DNA of 64,000 nt from Paenibacillus alginolyticus DSM 5050 = NBRC 15375. Lineage in GTDB: Bacteria; Bacillota; Bacilli; Paenibacillales; NBRC-103111. The notes under the pieces were generated by a model, which was not told where the DNA came from, did not search any database, and was given only the letters and a program-made list of their open reading frames with translations. Both the position numbers and the translations under genes were made by a program. Positions 50,464 through 59,208 of the stretch are shown here, piece by piece (the stretch's first letter is position 1; the number at the start of each line of letters is the position of its first letter). The stretch lies in NCBI RefSeq assembly GCF_000422905.1, contig NZ_AUGY01000014.1:62001-126000 (forward strand). Reading direction: 5' to 3'.

Positions 50464-51312
50464 TTATTTTTTGGCGAAAACAATACCTAGGGTATGCGGT
50501 CCGCAGTGACTGGCAACAACGCAGCCCGTTTCAGTGATATAAACATGTTTCACATTCGTTTGTTGCTCGATTTGTTGTTTGATGTAAACGGCTTCTTCTG
50601 CTGCCGAAGAGTGAGTGATAAACAGAAATTCCGTGTCCATATCATCCTTTTGCGCTAAAGCATTATCCAGAAGCTGATGGAGCGCTTTTTCCCGTTTACC
50701 TCTCACTTTATCCGTCGATGTCATAGCCCCGTTAATGACTTTAACGATCGGTCTAATTTTCAACAGACTCCCTATAAAATGTTGAACACTTGAACATCTA
50801 CCGCCTTTATGCAAATATTCCAAAGTGTCAATGATGAATTCAACTTTTATCCGGGGGATTAAAGGCTCAATTAATGATTTTATTTCCGCGCTGCTCCGAC
50901 CATCCATTGCCGCTTGCGCAGCTTTTAAAACTAGTAGTCCTATCCCAGTTGATAGATTTCTAGAATCGATAACAGTAACCCTACCATCAGGAAAACTCGC
51001 AGCAGCAATAGTTGCATTCTGAATCGTAGATGAGAGCTCTGAGGAAAGACCAATAAAGACAATGTCTTCTCCATTTTGAATAATGGGTTCAAACGCTCGT
51101 TCGAAATCAAGTAGAGATGGAGCCGCTGTCTTAGGCAGCTTACCGGTGTGCTCTACTAATTCATAGAGTCGATCCGGTTTTATTGTAATGCCATCCTTAT
51201 AGGAATTGTCCTCAAAAATAACATAAAGCGGGACAACCTCGATTTGAAAGCTTCGATAAAGCTCTTCGCTTAAGTCACTTGTGCTATCTGTAAAAATACG
51301 AACCCGGGACAT
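50464..51312 (-). CDS. DegV family fatty-acid-binding protein (copy 2)
   Basis: The 282-residue paralogue starts VRIFTDSTSDLSEE and keeps KTAAPSLLDFERA, IGLSSELSSTIQNA, VIDSRNLSTGIG and ETGCVVASHCGPHTLGIVF, the FakB-type signature. AGGTGG 10 nt before ATG 51312 is better than the ATG at 51321. It is 16 bp upstream of copy 1 and 66 bp downstream of the SDR gene, all in one direction, so a three-gene transcript is likely. No FakA-like DAK kinase is in the window. Confidence 0.9.
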   Translation of the reverse strand: MSRVRIFTDSTSDLSEELYRSFQIEVVPLYVIFEDNSYKDGITIKPDRLYELVEHTGKLPKTAAPSLLDFERAFEPIIQNGEDIVFIGLSSELSSTIQNATIAAASFPDGRVTVIDSRNLSTGIGLLVLKAAQAAMDGRSSAEIKSLIEPLIPRIKVEFIIDTLEYLHKGGRCSSVQHFIGSLLKIRPIVKVINGAMTSTDKVRGKREKALHQLLDNALAQKDDMDTEFLFITHSSAAEEAVYIKQQIEQQTNVKHVYITETGCVVASHCGPHTLGIVFAKK

Positions 51313-51378
51313 TGCGGTCATACCACCTTATCTATGCTGTCTATCTTTCTATCTAACTTGAACTCGCAACAACACTAA

Positions 51379-52149
51379 TTAGAATCCGTAAATAGTCATT
51401 CCACCATCAACGAAAAGGGTCTGTCCTGTCACATAATTCGCCGCATCCGAAGCGAAAAATACAGCGGGACCTACCAACTCCTCTAGCTCACCCACGCGTC
51501 TTAGAGGTGTTCTCGCAATAATTTCGGCCAGGTAATCTGGATTCGCAAGGATTTTCTCTGTCAAAGGCGTTTTGAAATACCACGGTCCGATACTATTCAC
51601 ATTGATCCCATATTTACCCCATTCAAGTGCCAGCACTTTCGTCATTTGAATCATTGCAGCTTTGGTAGCTGCGTATACAACGCCTGTTCGAAGGGCAACC
51701 TGTCCAGCAACAGAAGCGATATTGATAATTCTTCCATATTCCTTTTGCTGCATATGACGAGCTACGATTTGCGAGCACAAGAACGCAGATTTAAGATTCG
51801 TCTGCATGATGGTGTCCCACTCTTCATCCGTAACAGCCAGCGCTTGACTGCGAATATTCATGCCTGCATTGTTCACTAAAATATCTAGTCGACCCGTCTG
51901 TTCAATGATTTGTTGGACAGCTTCCTCGATCTGCTCTCTATTCGTAACATCCACCGAAAATGGATATGCCTTACGCCCTAAGGCACGAATTTCATGGGCT
52001 ACTTCCTCAATATCACTTGCTGTACGCGCGAAAAGAGCTACGTCAGCCCCCGCCTCAGCAAGGCCTATAGCCAACGCTCTGCCAATGCCTCTTCCTGCTC
52101 CGGTGACTAAGGCAATTTTATTTTGTAATTGAAATGAAGGTAAAAACAT
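51379..52149 (-). CDS. short-chain dehydrogenase/reductase
   Basis: The 256-residue classical SDR has TGAGRGIGRALA for NAD(P), the NNAGMN motif, the catalytic Ser in IINIASVAG, and YAATKAA for Tyr and Lys. DVTNREQIEEAV and FVDGGMTIYGF are typical of gluconate-5-dehydrogenase or FabG-like enzymes. The start at ATG 52149 (MFLPSFQLQNK) is likeliest, though its ribosome binding site is weak. Substrate unknown. It is the first of an apparent SDR-DegV-DegV unit. Confidence 0.88.
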   Translation of the reverse strand: MFLPSFQLQNKIALVTGAGRGIGRALAIGLAEAGADVALFARTASDIEEVAHEIRALGRKAYPFSVDVTNREQIEEAVQQIIEQTGRLDILVNNAGMNIRSQALAVTDEEWDTIMQTNLKSAFLCSQIVARHMQQKEYGRIINIASVAGQVALRTGVVYAATKAAMIQMTKVLALEWGKYGINVNSIGPWYFKTPLTEKILANPDYLAEIIARTPLRRVGELEELVGPAVFFASDAANYVTGQTLFVDGGMTIYGF

Positions 52150-52208
52150 CTGATCATCGTCCAATCTATTAGGTAGTAGAATATTTAAGAATGAAAGAAG
52201 GGTTATCT

Positions 52209-52841
52209 ATGGACTATTCCATTCGGGAAGAGAAAGCTAACGCCATCAGCCACGGCGTAGGCGTGTTGTTAAGCATCGCAGCGCTTGTCCTGCTTATTGT
52301 GCAGGCTTCCTTACATGGTACTATTTGGCACATTGTCAGCTTCAGCATTTTTGGCGCAGCATTAGTCATACTTTATACCTGTTCCACGCTGCTTCACAAA
52401 GTGAGCCATCCGCGTTTGAAGGATGTATTCGAGCTTCTCGATCATTCAGCCATTTACTTGTTAATTGCAGGCAGTTATACCCCATATTTACTCGTCACCT
52501 TGCGAGGACCTTTAGGTTGGACCTACTTTGCCGTGATTTGGGGCTTAGCGCTTGTCGGAATCGTCTTGAAAATATTCTACGTGAAACGATTCGTCTTGGT
52601 TTCAACTCTTTGTTACATACTCATGGGTTGGCTAATTATTTTCGCCTTTAAACCATTGTACTTGAACCTTCCGTTAGGCGGAATCGTGTGGCTCGTCGTA
52701 GGCGGACTATTTTATACGTTCGGTTCCATCTTTTATGTATGGCGGCGCATCCCTTATCACCATGCCATATGGCACGTTTTCGTGCTCGCTGGTAGCGCCT
52801 GTCATTTCTTCTCTATATTCGGGTATGTGATCCCGGCTTAA
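52209..52841 (+). CDS. hemolysin III (TrhA/PAQR) family membrane protein
   Basis: The 210-residue protein has seven predicted helices and the PAQR metal motifs. SHGVGVLLSI and STLLHKVSHP lie near the N-terminus, LDHSAIYLLIAGSYTP in the middle and HHAIWHVFVLAGSACHFFSI at the end. Family members are membrane hydrolase-like proteins affecting membrane energetics. GAAGGG 7 nt before ATG 52209 sets the start. It converges on the GDSL gene with one base between stops. Confidence 0.9.
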   Translation: MDYSIREEKANAISHGVGVLLSIAALVLLIVQASLHGTIWHIVSFSIFGAALVILYTCSTLLHKVSHPRLKDVFELLDHSAIYLLIAGSYTPYLLVTLRGPLGWTYFAVIWGLALVGIVLKIFYVKRFVLVSTLCYILMGWLIIFAFKPLYLNLPLGGIVWLVVGGLFYTFGSIFYVWRRIPYHHAIWHVFVLAGSACHFFSIFGYVIPA

Positions 52842-52842
52842 A

Positions 52843-53496
52843 CTATTGGATCAATTGCTGGAGCTGTTGGAGAGAAACCGCATTCTCAACTTGTCGAGCC
52901 AGTTCTTCATAACCAATTTCATTGGGGTGGATGGCATCCTCTGACAAATAACGGCTGTCTTGCCCTACGAAAGCATCATACACTTGAACTACAAGAATGT
53001 GCGGCTGCTCTAATTTGCGAAGAAATAAATTAAAACGCTGTACCCAATAAGCGGCATCCGGCACCTGCGGCAGAGGATTGTAGAGCCCGACTAAAACGAT
53101 CAAGAAAGGCTCCCCAACCCCTTGCCGCAGCGCCTCAATCTCTCCTATCAATTTCTTATAGTTGGATTCATACGTTTGAAGAGCAGATTTTAAGTAAGCC
53201 GGATCTCCCTGATAAAAGAAAGGAATTGCCGCCTGGATTAAGTCATTGCCGCCAGCTGTGATCGTGATAAGATTCGCTTCTCTTATATCCTTTTGGAGCT
53301 CTGGATCTAACTCAATTGCTTGAAGCAATTGACTAGTTGTAGCACCATTTTTGCCTGCAGGCTTTAAGTGAATAGGAACCTTCAGCAATTGCTCCAACTT
53401 TTGCCGATAGATAGATACGAATCCGTGACCTTCCGGAGCTCCAAAACCAACTGTTAGTGAATCTCCAAATGCCAAATAATTGATCGTCTTTTCCAC
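52843..53496 (-). CDS. SGNH/GDSL hydrolase
   Basis: The 217-residue enzyme shows all four SGNH blocks: FGDSLTVGFGAPEG (Ser), NGATTSQLL (Gly), ITAGGNDLIQA (Asn) and DAIHPNEIGYEEL (Asp-His). No signal peptide is seen, so it may be intracellular. Such proteins are esterases or lipases of broad specificity. The start is a GTG at 53496 with GAGAGG 6 nt upstream. It may be preceded on the same strand by the 53589 gene, 92 bp away. Confidence 0.9.
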   Translation of the reverse strand: MEKTINYLAFGDSLTVGFGAPEGHGFVSIYRQKLEQLLKVPIHLKPAGKNGATTSQLLQAIELDPELQKDIREANLITITAGGNDLIQAAIPFFYQGDPAYLKSALQTYESNYKKLIGEIEALRQGVGEPFLIVLVGLYNPLPQVPDAAYWVQRFNLFLRKLEQPHILVVQVYDAFVGQDSRYLSEDAIHPNEIGYEELARQVENAVSLQQLQQLIQ

Positions 53497-53588
53497 TACT
53501 ATCCTCTCCCTAAAGCCTGACGTATAATACTATATGCGCCAGCGCCCAGTTTGGGAAGGGTCACTCTCACTAGTACTTTCGTTGTTTT

Positions 53589-53873
53589 TTATACGTTTAC
53601 ATGATGCTTAATATAATTTTCGATTTGTGCCTTTTCGGAGAATGTAAATTGAAATTCACAATCGCAGCCCTCGTCGTGAAGAACAATTTGAACAATTTCT
53701 CCATCGAGATTACAGATAACGAGTATAGAGGGATCGATTAAATCCTCTGGAAACTCCTCGCCATCCTCTTTATGAATGCCTAAGAAAATGTCCCGCCATT
53801 GCCCTCTTATCTCTGATTCCGTGAAAGATAATGTAAATCGGTGTTCTTCATGTTCGGCTCCATATTTCATCAT
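53589..53873 (-). CDS. uncharacterised 94-aa acidic protein
   Basis: The protein begins MMKYGAEHEEHRFTLSF and has an unusual CDCEFQFTF segment near residue 70, which could bind metal. It is acidic (EDGEEFPEDLIDP) and lacks membrane helices. GGGGA lies 7 nt before ATG 53873. I do not recognise a family. It is flanked by a GDSL hydrolase gene (same strand) and a divergent amidohydrolase. Confidence 0.6.
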   Translation of the reverse strand: MMKYGAEHEEHRFTLSFTESEIRGQWRDIFLGIHKEDGEEFPEDLIDPSILVICNLDGEIVQIVLHDEGCDCEFQFTFSEKAQIENYIKHHVNV

Positions 53874-54036
53874 GTGAGAGTCCCCCTCATATTTCGAAAA
53901 AAATTTTGTTTGGTAAGATTACGTTTACTAACTCTTTTTGTTCATTAATTGTAACCCAGTGATCGGTAAAGTGGTAGTTCGCCTTCCTTTATACTACAAT
54001 GGAGCTAAGAACCATTCAACAAAGGAGCCTTCCATT

Positions 54037-55203
54037 ATGAAAACAACCATTACACAAACTATTGATAACCATGCGGACCGATTCAAAGCCATTTCCAGCT
54101 TCATTGGGGCAAATCCGGAGCTTGGGCATGAAGAATTTCAAGCTTCGGATCGCTTAACGGAAGAATTAGCCTATCATGGCTTCCATGTTGAACGTGGTGT
54201 CCTAGAAATTGCAACCTCTTTTATCGCTACCTATGATTCTGGCAAAGCAGGACCCGTTGTGGCCTTCTTAGCTGAATATGACGCATTGCCTGAGCTGGGT
54301 CACGCTTGCGGTCACCATCTCATCTGCATGATGAGCATTGGCGCAGCCATTGGCCTTAAGTCCGTTATTGATGAAACAGGCGGCAGTATCCGTGTATATG
54401 GCACACCTGCTGAGGAAACCAAAGGCGCCAAAGTGCCAATGGCCGCGGCTGGACTATTTAAAGATGTGGATATCGCCTTGATGGCACATCCGTACTATAC
54501 GTATGAGAAGTCAGGCGAATCGCTTGCTATGGACGCTATCCAGTATGAATTCTTCGGTCGTTCCGCTCATGCAGCTGCACAACCTTTTGAAGGCGTCAAC
54601 GCACTTGATGCTGTGCTTCAACTGTTCAATTCTATTAATGCACTGCGCCAACAAACCAAATCTGATGCTCGTATTCACGGCATTATTAGCGAAGGCGGCA
54701 AAGCTCCAAATATTATCCCTGACTATGCCGTCGCTCAGTTCTATGTCCGTTCAGCATCCCGCACGTATACGAACGAACTCGTCCAGAAAGTACTTCACTG
54801 CGCTGAGGGCGCAGCCTTGCAAACTGGCTGTACATTGAAGACTTCCTTTTACGAGTATTCCTATGATGAGCTTAGAACTAATGAGACACTATCAGCGATC
54901 TTCACAGATCAGTTATTAGCCATGGGCATTGATCCGAAAGAGATCGAAATTGGCAAGGATCATGGTTCCCTCGACCTAGGCAACGTGTCTACGCAATGCC
55001 CGACGATTCACCCATTCGTCAAAGTTGTAGACGAGAGACACATGCTGCATACCAAGGAATTCCGTGATCTCGCGCTGCAGGAGCCCGCTCTTAATGCTAT
55101 GATTTTCACAGCAAAGCTGCTGGCTTTCACGGCATATGAAGTACTCACCAACCCAGAGTTGTTAAGTAAAATCAAAGCGGAGTTCGCTGCCGAGAAGAAA
55201 TAA
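54037..55203 (+). CDS. M20 family amidohydrolase (AbgB/PepT2-like)
   Basis: The 388-residue enzyme is an M20D-type amidohydrolase: NPELGHEEFQASDRL, the Asp/His region in AEYDALPELGHACGHHL, GTPAEETKGAKVPM, the dimerisation part FFGRSAHAAAQPFEGVNALD and the late metal His in STQCPTIHPFV. Likely substrates are N-acyl amino acids or aminobenzoyl-glutamate-like amides. AAGGAG before ATG 54037 excludes the longer frame from 53938. It is monocistronic with a strong terminator. Confidence 0.92.
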   Translation: MKTTITQTIDNHADRFKAISSFIGANPELGHEEFQASDRLTEELAYHGFHVERGVLEIATSFIATYDSGKAGPVVAFLAEYDALPELGHACGHHLICMMSIGAAIGLKSVIDETGGSIRVYGTPAEETKGAKVPMAAAGLFKDVDIALMAHPYYTYEKSGESLAMDAIQYEFFGRSAHAAAQPFEGVNALDAVLQLFNSINALRQQTKSDARIHGIISEGGKAPNIIPDYAVAQFYVRSASRTYTNELVQKVLHCAEGAALQTGCTLKTSFYEYSYDELRTNETLSAIFTDQLLAMGIDPKEIEIGKDHGSLDLGNVSTQCPTIHPFVKVVDERHMLHTKEFRDLALQEPALNAMIFTAKLLAFTAYEVLTNPELLSKIKAEFAAEKK

Positions 55204-55223
55204 CTCCTCCCCATACGAAAGAC

Positions 55224-55268
55224 CAGCCGCATGTAACAGAGCTCTTGCTCCGTTAATGCGGCTGTTTC
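55224..55268 (+). terminator. intrinsic terminator of the amidohydrolase gene
   Basis: CAGCCGCAT pairs with ATGCGGCTG around an inner TAAC/GTTA and GAG/CTC stem, then TTTCATTT. Confidence 0.8.
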
Positions 55269-55376
55269 ATTTGCAGCTTATTTTGATTCGAGACATCATT
55301 TGTATGCTAAGCTGATGCTGCTTTTGAATGAATCTATTGGCCCGGGGATGTGATGTTGTAGAAAATACAACTACCT

Positions 55377-56672
55377 TTAAGCCGAAACATTCGCCGAAGA
55401 AGCCTGGTGACTAAACTCCGCCTTCACTTTACGCTCCTCTAAATGGGCTAAAATTGCATAGAACATAATCATGCCAATGAAGCCGCTTAAAGCGATAAGA
55501 GATGCCATCATCCACGAGGAAATCAATCCGCCAAGCATTACACCGAAACCTCCTAAAAGCATGGCACCTTTATACACCATTCCGAATAATGCCATATACG
55601 AGCTTCTTGCATGATCAGGTGCAATGTTACCCAGATAGGCTTGTTTAATCGGTACATACATGAGTTCTCCAACTGTTGCAATAAACATCGAGATCAGCAG
55701 CAGCCAAGGTTGATTGCTATAAGCCAAATAGCTGTAGCCTAATATGTAACAAGTGTACCCGATGAACAGTACTTTGCTATCGGAGAACCTACGCATCATA
55801 ACCCCCATGAGGACGGAGAGAACAACGACAAGCACCGTATTTTCGGTGCGGATAAAGCCTAACATTTTCAACCCGTCAACACGCCAAGATTGTTCATTCC
55901 ATGGGAAGAATGGAATATTCACCATTTCTTTTTCCAACCTTACACCTACGTAATTACCTAGATGAAACTCAACAGATACAAGCAGGAGCGATGCCAATGT
56001 GAAAATCATGAAAGTCTTGTCTCGCAGCACCATCCGATAATTCGCCCACATCGACGGACTTCCTTTTCGGCTGCCTCTACTCTCGCTAGCAACTTGTGGT
56101 TGATATACTTCATCAATAAAGAAATAAGTCACGAGCAGTGTGACCAAGCCAATGACGGACAAGCCAATAAACAGTTCGAACAAGTAAGATTTGAATAAGA
56201 AAGCGCCCGCAAGCCCTGCAATTGCAAAAGATAAATTGTTCATCCAGTAACTGATAGCGTACATGAATTTCCGTACATCCGGAGCTGTTACATCGAGCAG
56301 CATGGCTTCATTAGCAGGACCATGAATGCCCCAGAACATACTAACAAAGATCATCAGAACAAAAGTCATTCCAGGAGATTCAAGCCAAGGCGAATTGGCC
56401 AGCGCCATTCCAACGAAACAGAGCATCCAACCTACTTCAGCAGTGAGCATCAGCTTTTTGCGCCCAATTCGATCTGCATAGTAGCCGCCTACTATCCCCG
56501 CGATGACTCCTGCAAGAATGCCAAGAATTACGACTAGTCCAGCACTTGTGTCGCCTAATTTTCCAGAAAAATAAATCGACATGAAGGGAAGCACCATATT
56601 ATTGGCGGTTCCGGATAAGAAGGAAAGCCCGATTCTTAATTTGACATTACGATGAAAATCACGAAATCTCAC
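55377..56672 (-). CDS. MFS transporter
   Basis: The 431-residue protein has about 12 membrane helices and the MFS motif GGYYADRIGRKKLMLTAE after TM2. The central loop (SRGSRKGSPSMWANYRMV) is basic. An unusually long outer loop with NIPFFPWNEQSWRVDG follows TM7. The start is a GTG at 56672 with GGAGG 6 nt upstream. It is alone in its transcript, 73 bp from the DMT transporter stop. Substrate unknown; a drug/solute exporter is the default reading. Confidence 0.9.
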   Translation of the reverse strand: MRFRDFHRNVKLRIGLSFLSGTANNMVLPFMSIYFSGKLGDTSAGLVVILGILAGVIAGIVGGYYADRIGRKKLMLTAEVGWMLCFVGMALANSPWLESPGMTFVLMIFVSMFWGIHGPANEAMLLDVTAPDVRKFMYAISYWMNNLSFAIAGLAGAFLFKSYLFELFIGLSVIGLVTLLVTYFFIDEVYQPQVASESRGSRKGSPSMWANYRMVLRDKTFMIFTLASLLLVSVEFHLGNYVGVRLEKEMVNIPFFPWNEQSWRVDGLKMLGFIRTENTVLVVVLSVLMGVMMRRFSDSKVLFIGYTCYILGYSYLAYSNQPWLLLISMFIATVGELMYVPIKQAYLGNIAPDHARSSYMALFGMVYKGAMLLGGFGVMLGGLISSWMMASLIALSGFIGMIMFYAILAHLEERKVKAEFSHQASSANVSA

Positions 56673-56744
56673 GATATACCTCCGCGTAGGAAAGCTTTTG
56701 ACAACCGTTTTATTTTACCTTTGTTCAATAAATCACAAAAAAAA

Positions 56745-57626
56745 TTACTGCTTTTCATTACTGCGTAAAAACAAGCCCACGCCAACTAACAGCAAACAAC
56801 CGGCTAGCAGTTGAATCGTAGTGATCGTTTCTCCAAGCAAGAAGTAAGCTAATAAAGTGGCACCCAGCGGTTCCCCTAAGACGGTCATTGATACGGAAGA
56901 AGCCTTCATATATTTAAGCAGCCAATTAAATACATAATGACCAAATACCGTTGGAACAATCGCTAAAAGCAAGAATATCCCCCACTCTTTCGCTGGGTAA
57001 GCAGTAAAGGATACCCCAGTGGACACGTTGGTGACAGCAAGCACCAGACCTGCGAATAGAAAAACGAAAAAACTGTATACAAAGGCTGATATATGTTCTC
57101 TCAAGCTTTTGCCTAAGAGCATATGTAAGGCTACGGCAATCGTTCCGACCAGTGAGAGCAAATCCCCTTTAAGCGCATTACCGGAAAATTGAAAATCTCC
57201 CCATCCGATACAAATGGCACCCACAATAGCAATGAACATTGCAATCAACGCCGCACGACTAGTCCGCTGCCCATAAAGAAGAAACGCTCCGAGCAGCACA
57301 AAAATGGGCTCTAACGTTAGAATAGCCGTCGAACTCGCTACTGTCGTAAAATGAAGAGAATCCATCCAAAATAAAAAATGCAAACCAAGCGATATACCAG
57401 ACATGGCTGTTCGCAGCCAATCTCTTAGTCGGATTCTAGCAATCTCTTTCCAATAACTCCACAGAAAAGGCAGCATCAAGACATTCGTCATGAGCAGCCG
57501 GTACATCGCGATGACAGAAGCCGGCGCATCTGACCACCGAACAAAAATCGCTGAAAATGAAATGGCTATAATGCCGATCAAAAGATATATAGAAATAGGT
57601 ACTTTGGTTTTATTCATAGCATTCAT
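56745..57626 (-). CDS. EamA-type DMT superfamily transporter
   Basis: The 293-residue protein has ten predicted helices in two EamA halves (the second begins near GDLLSLVGTIAVALHMLLG). FSAIFVRWSDAPASVIAMYR and VLGEPLGATLLAYFLLGE are typical of metabolite or drug exporters of this family. GAGGAG before ATG 57626 sets the start over the frame from 57698. It follows YtxJ in the same region but not as part of one operon, since a terminator lies between. Confidence 0.9.
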   Translation of the reverse strand: MNAMNKTKVPISIYLLIGIIAISFSAIFVRWSDAPASVIAMYRLLMTNVLMLPFLWSYWKEIARIRLRDWLRTAMSGISLGLHFLFWMDSLHFTTVASSTAILTLEPIFVLLGAFLLYGQRTSRAALIAMFIAIVGAICIGWGDFQFSGNALKGDLLSLVGTIAVALHMLLGKSLREHISAFVYSFFVFLFAGLVLAVTNVSTGVSFTAYPAKEWGIFLLLAIVPTVFGHYVFNWLLKYMKASSVSMTVLGEPLGATLLAYFLLGETITTIQLLAGCLLLVGVGLFLRSNEKQ

Positions 57627-57752
57627 GATGTGAAACTCCTCGAGGCTGATGTCTGATAGTTGCCAAATAAGTATATAGGAGGAAGAACAGCTTGCCAATC
57701 TTTTTTAAACTTTGTTCAATTAATTGTAAAATGTATACAACAATTAAAACAT

Positions 57753-57800
57753 AAAAAAACCCTTCGTTCACCTATTTAAAATAGGAAGCAACCAAGGGTC
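57753..57800 (-). terminator. intrinsic terminator of ytxJ
   Basis: ACCCTTGGTT and AACGAAGGGT form the stem on the minus strand around an inner CCTATTT/AAATAGG hairpin, then TTTTTT. Confidence 0.85.
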
Positions 57801-57826
57801 TTCTTCTATTGGGTTGGATTATAGGA

Positions 57827-58168
57827 TTAGTCTAAAACAGCTGTGATATGTTTATTTGTAACGGACCAGTGAGATGTATTCCAGATAGATTCTTTATCTT
57901 TAAAATAAAGGATTTGCGGCGACGCGTGTTTGATTCCAAGATCCTCCGCAATTTGATTCGACACTGGGCGAGATTCGATCACTTTCACTAAGAAATAATC
58001 CACATCCGCATTTGGTTTACCGGACAGATATTCCTCATATTCATCAAGTGCGCTTGCACTTACCGGACATGTTGTGCTGTGTTTAAGAACGACAGCGGGT
58101 TTCTCAGAGGAGCGATTCAATACTTCCTGCCACTCTTCTACTGTAGTTAACTCTTTCCATGCTGACAT
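57827..58168 (-). CDS. ytxJ: YtxJ bacilliredoxin-like protein
   Basis: The 113-residue thioredoxin-fold protein has the monothiol motif TTCPVSASALDEY (TCPVS), the cis-Pro in HASPQILYF and the late WNTSHWSVT, all as in YtxJ of bacillithiol systems. It is expected to remove bacillithiol from mixed disulfides in the cytosol. GGGAGA lies before ATG 58168. A near-perfect PerR-type box 26 bp upstream of the ATG suggests induction by peroxide. Confidence 0.92.
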   Translation of the reverse strand: MSAWKELTTVEEWQEVLNRSSEKPAVVLKHSTTCPVSASALDEYEEYLSGKPNADVDYFLVKVIESRPVSNQIAEDLGIKHASPQILYFKDKESIWNTSHWSVTNKHITAVLD

Positions 58169-58193
58169 ATGAACATCTCCCTTCCTATCTAGT

Positions 58194-58208
58194 TAATAAT
58201 GATTATAA
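58194..58208. promoter_or_regulatory. PerR/Fur-type box before ytxJ
   Basis: TAATAATGATTATAA matches the Per box TTATAATnATTATAA at 13 of 14 defined positions, and the Fur box less well. It sits in the promoter area of ytxJ. Confidence 0.6.
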
Positions 58209-58306
58209 AATAAGCTACAACTATATGCAAATCACACAACTCGCAACGCCCTCTATCTTACTGGTATAATAAAATTGTAAATATTCCTAGGGAACAGGAG
58301 GAACAT

Positions 58307-59176
58307 ATGCAATCACCACCCCCGATCTCAAGACGCTCTTTTCTCAAGAAAGGTACTGTGCTTGCAGGCTCTTTCATCGCTTCCGGAGGTTTACTTGGCA
58401 GTTATGCTAATTTCTTGGAACCCAAATGGGTCGAGATTATGAGAATAACGCTGCCTTTCGAGAGACTCCCCAATGCCTTCCATGGTATTAAGCTCCTACA
58501 ATTCAGCGATATCCATATTGGTCATCACTTCGACCTTCAGGATTTAGAACGTGTCGTGAAACTCATTCAGAAAGAAAAAGCGGATATGCTTTGTTTTACC
58601 GGTGATTTATTTGACTCAGATATTAGTGAAGATCCAGATTTAACCAGTCAATTACTGGGCCGCCTAGAAGCACCTTTAGGAAAATGGGCTGTGCTTGGCA
58701 ACCATGATAAGTGGATTGGGTATAACTACACCCTCCCGATCCTGCATAATGGAGGCTTTCAATCTCTGGTTAATGCTTTTCAGACGATCACCTATAAAGG
58801 ACAAACCATTCAGATCGCAGGCGTTGAGGACATGCTGACGGGTAAACCGGATATCGCGAAAACCTTGCGCGGGGCCAATCCCCAAATATTTACGTTGCTG
58901 CTATCTCATTGTCCCGATTTCGCCGATAAGGTCACTGAACACGCCATTGATTTGCAATTATCAGGCCACACGCATGGCGGTCAGATACGGTTACCAGGAG
59001 TTGGGGCTGTCATCACACCACCGCGCGGTAGAAATTATGTCATAGGGCTTAGTGAAGTCCCCAATTCGAAAATGCTTGTTTATACTAATCGCGGTATTGG
59101 AACTACGACGCTCCCCTTTCGCCTGATGTGCAGGCCGGAGATTACCGTATTTACTTTGGAAAAGCGAAAACCCTGA
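58307..59176 (+). CDS. Tat-exported metallophosphoesterase (YkuE-like)
   Basis: The 289-residue protein has a twin-arginine signal (SRRSFLKKG followed by a hydrophobic stretch). The calcineurin-like domain has FSDIHIGHHF, FTGDLFDSD, VLGNHDKWIG, LLLSHCPDFA and LSGHTHGGQIRLPG, all metal motifs present. YkuE-type enzymes are exported folded with metal bound. AGGAGG lies before ATG 58307. A TATAAT at 58265-58270 may be its -10. Confidence 0.92.
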   Translation: MQSPPPISRRSFLKKGTVLAGSFIASGGLLGSYANFLEPKWVEIMRITLPFERLPNAFHGIKLLQFSDIHIGHHFDLQDLERVVKLIQKEKADMLCFTGDLFDSDISEDPDLTSQLLGRLEAPLGKWAVLGNHDKWIGYNYTLPILHNGGFQSLVNAFQTITYKGQTIQIAGVEDMLTGKPDIAKTLRGANPQIFTLLLSHCPDFADKVTEHAIDLQLSGHTHGGQIRLPGVGAVITPPRGRNYVIGLSEVPNSKMLVYTNRGIGTTTLPFRLMCRPEITVFTLEKRKP

Positions 59177-59201
59177 GAGCCTAAAGCGTCTCAGGGTTTT
59201 G
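59168..59201. terminator. bidirectional terminator overlapping the phosphoesterase stop
   Basis: AAAACCCTGAGA pairs with TCTCAGGGTTTT. The stop codon of the plus-strand gene lies inside the stem. The minus strand has T-rich continuation for the PucR gene. Confidence 0.85.
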
Positions 59202-59208
59202 TATTTAC

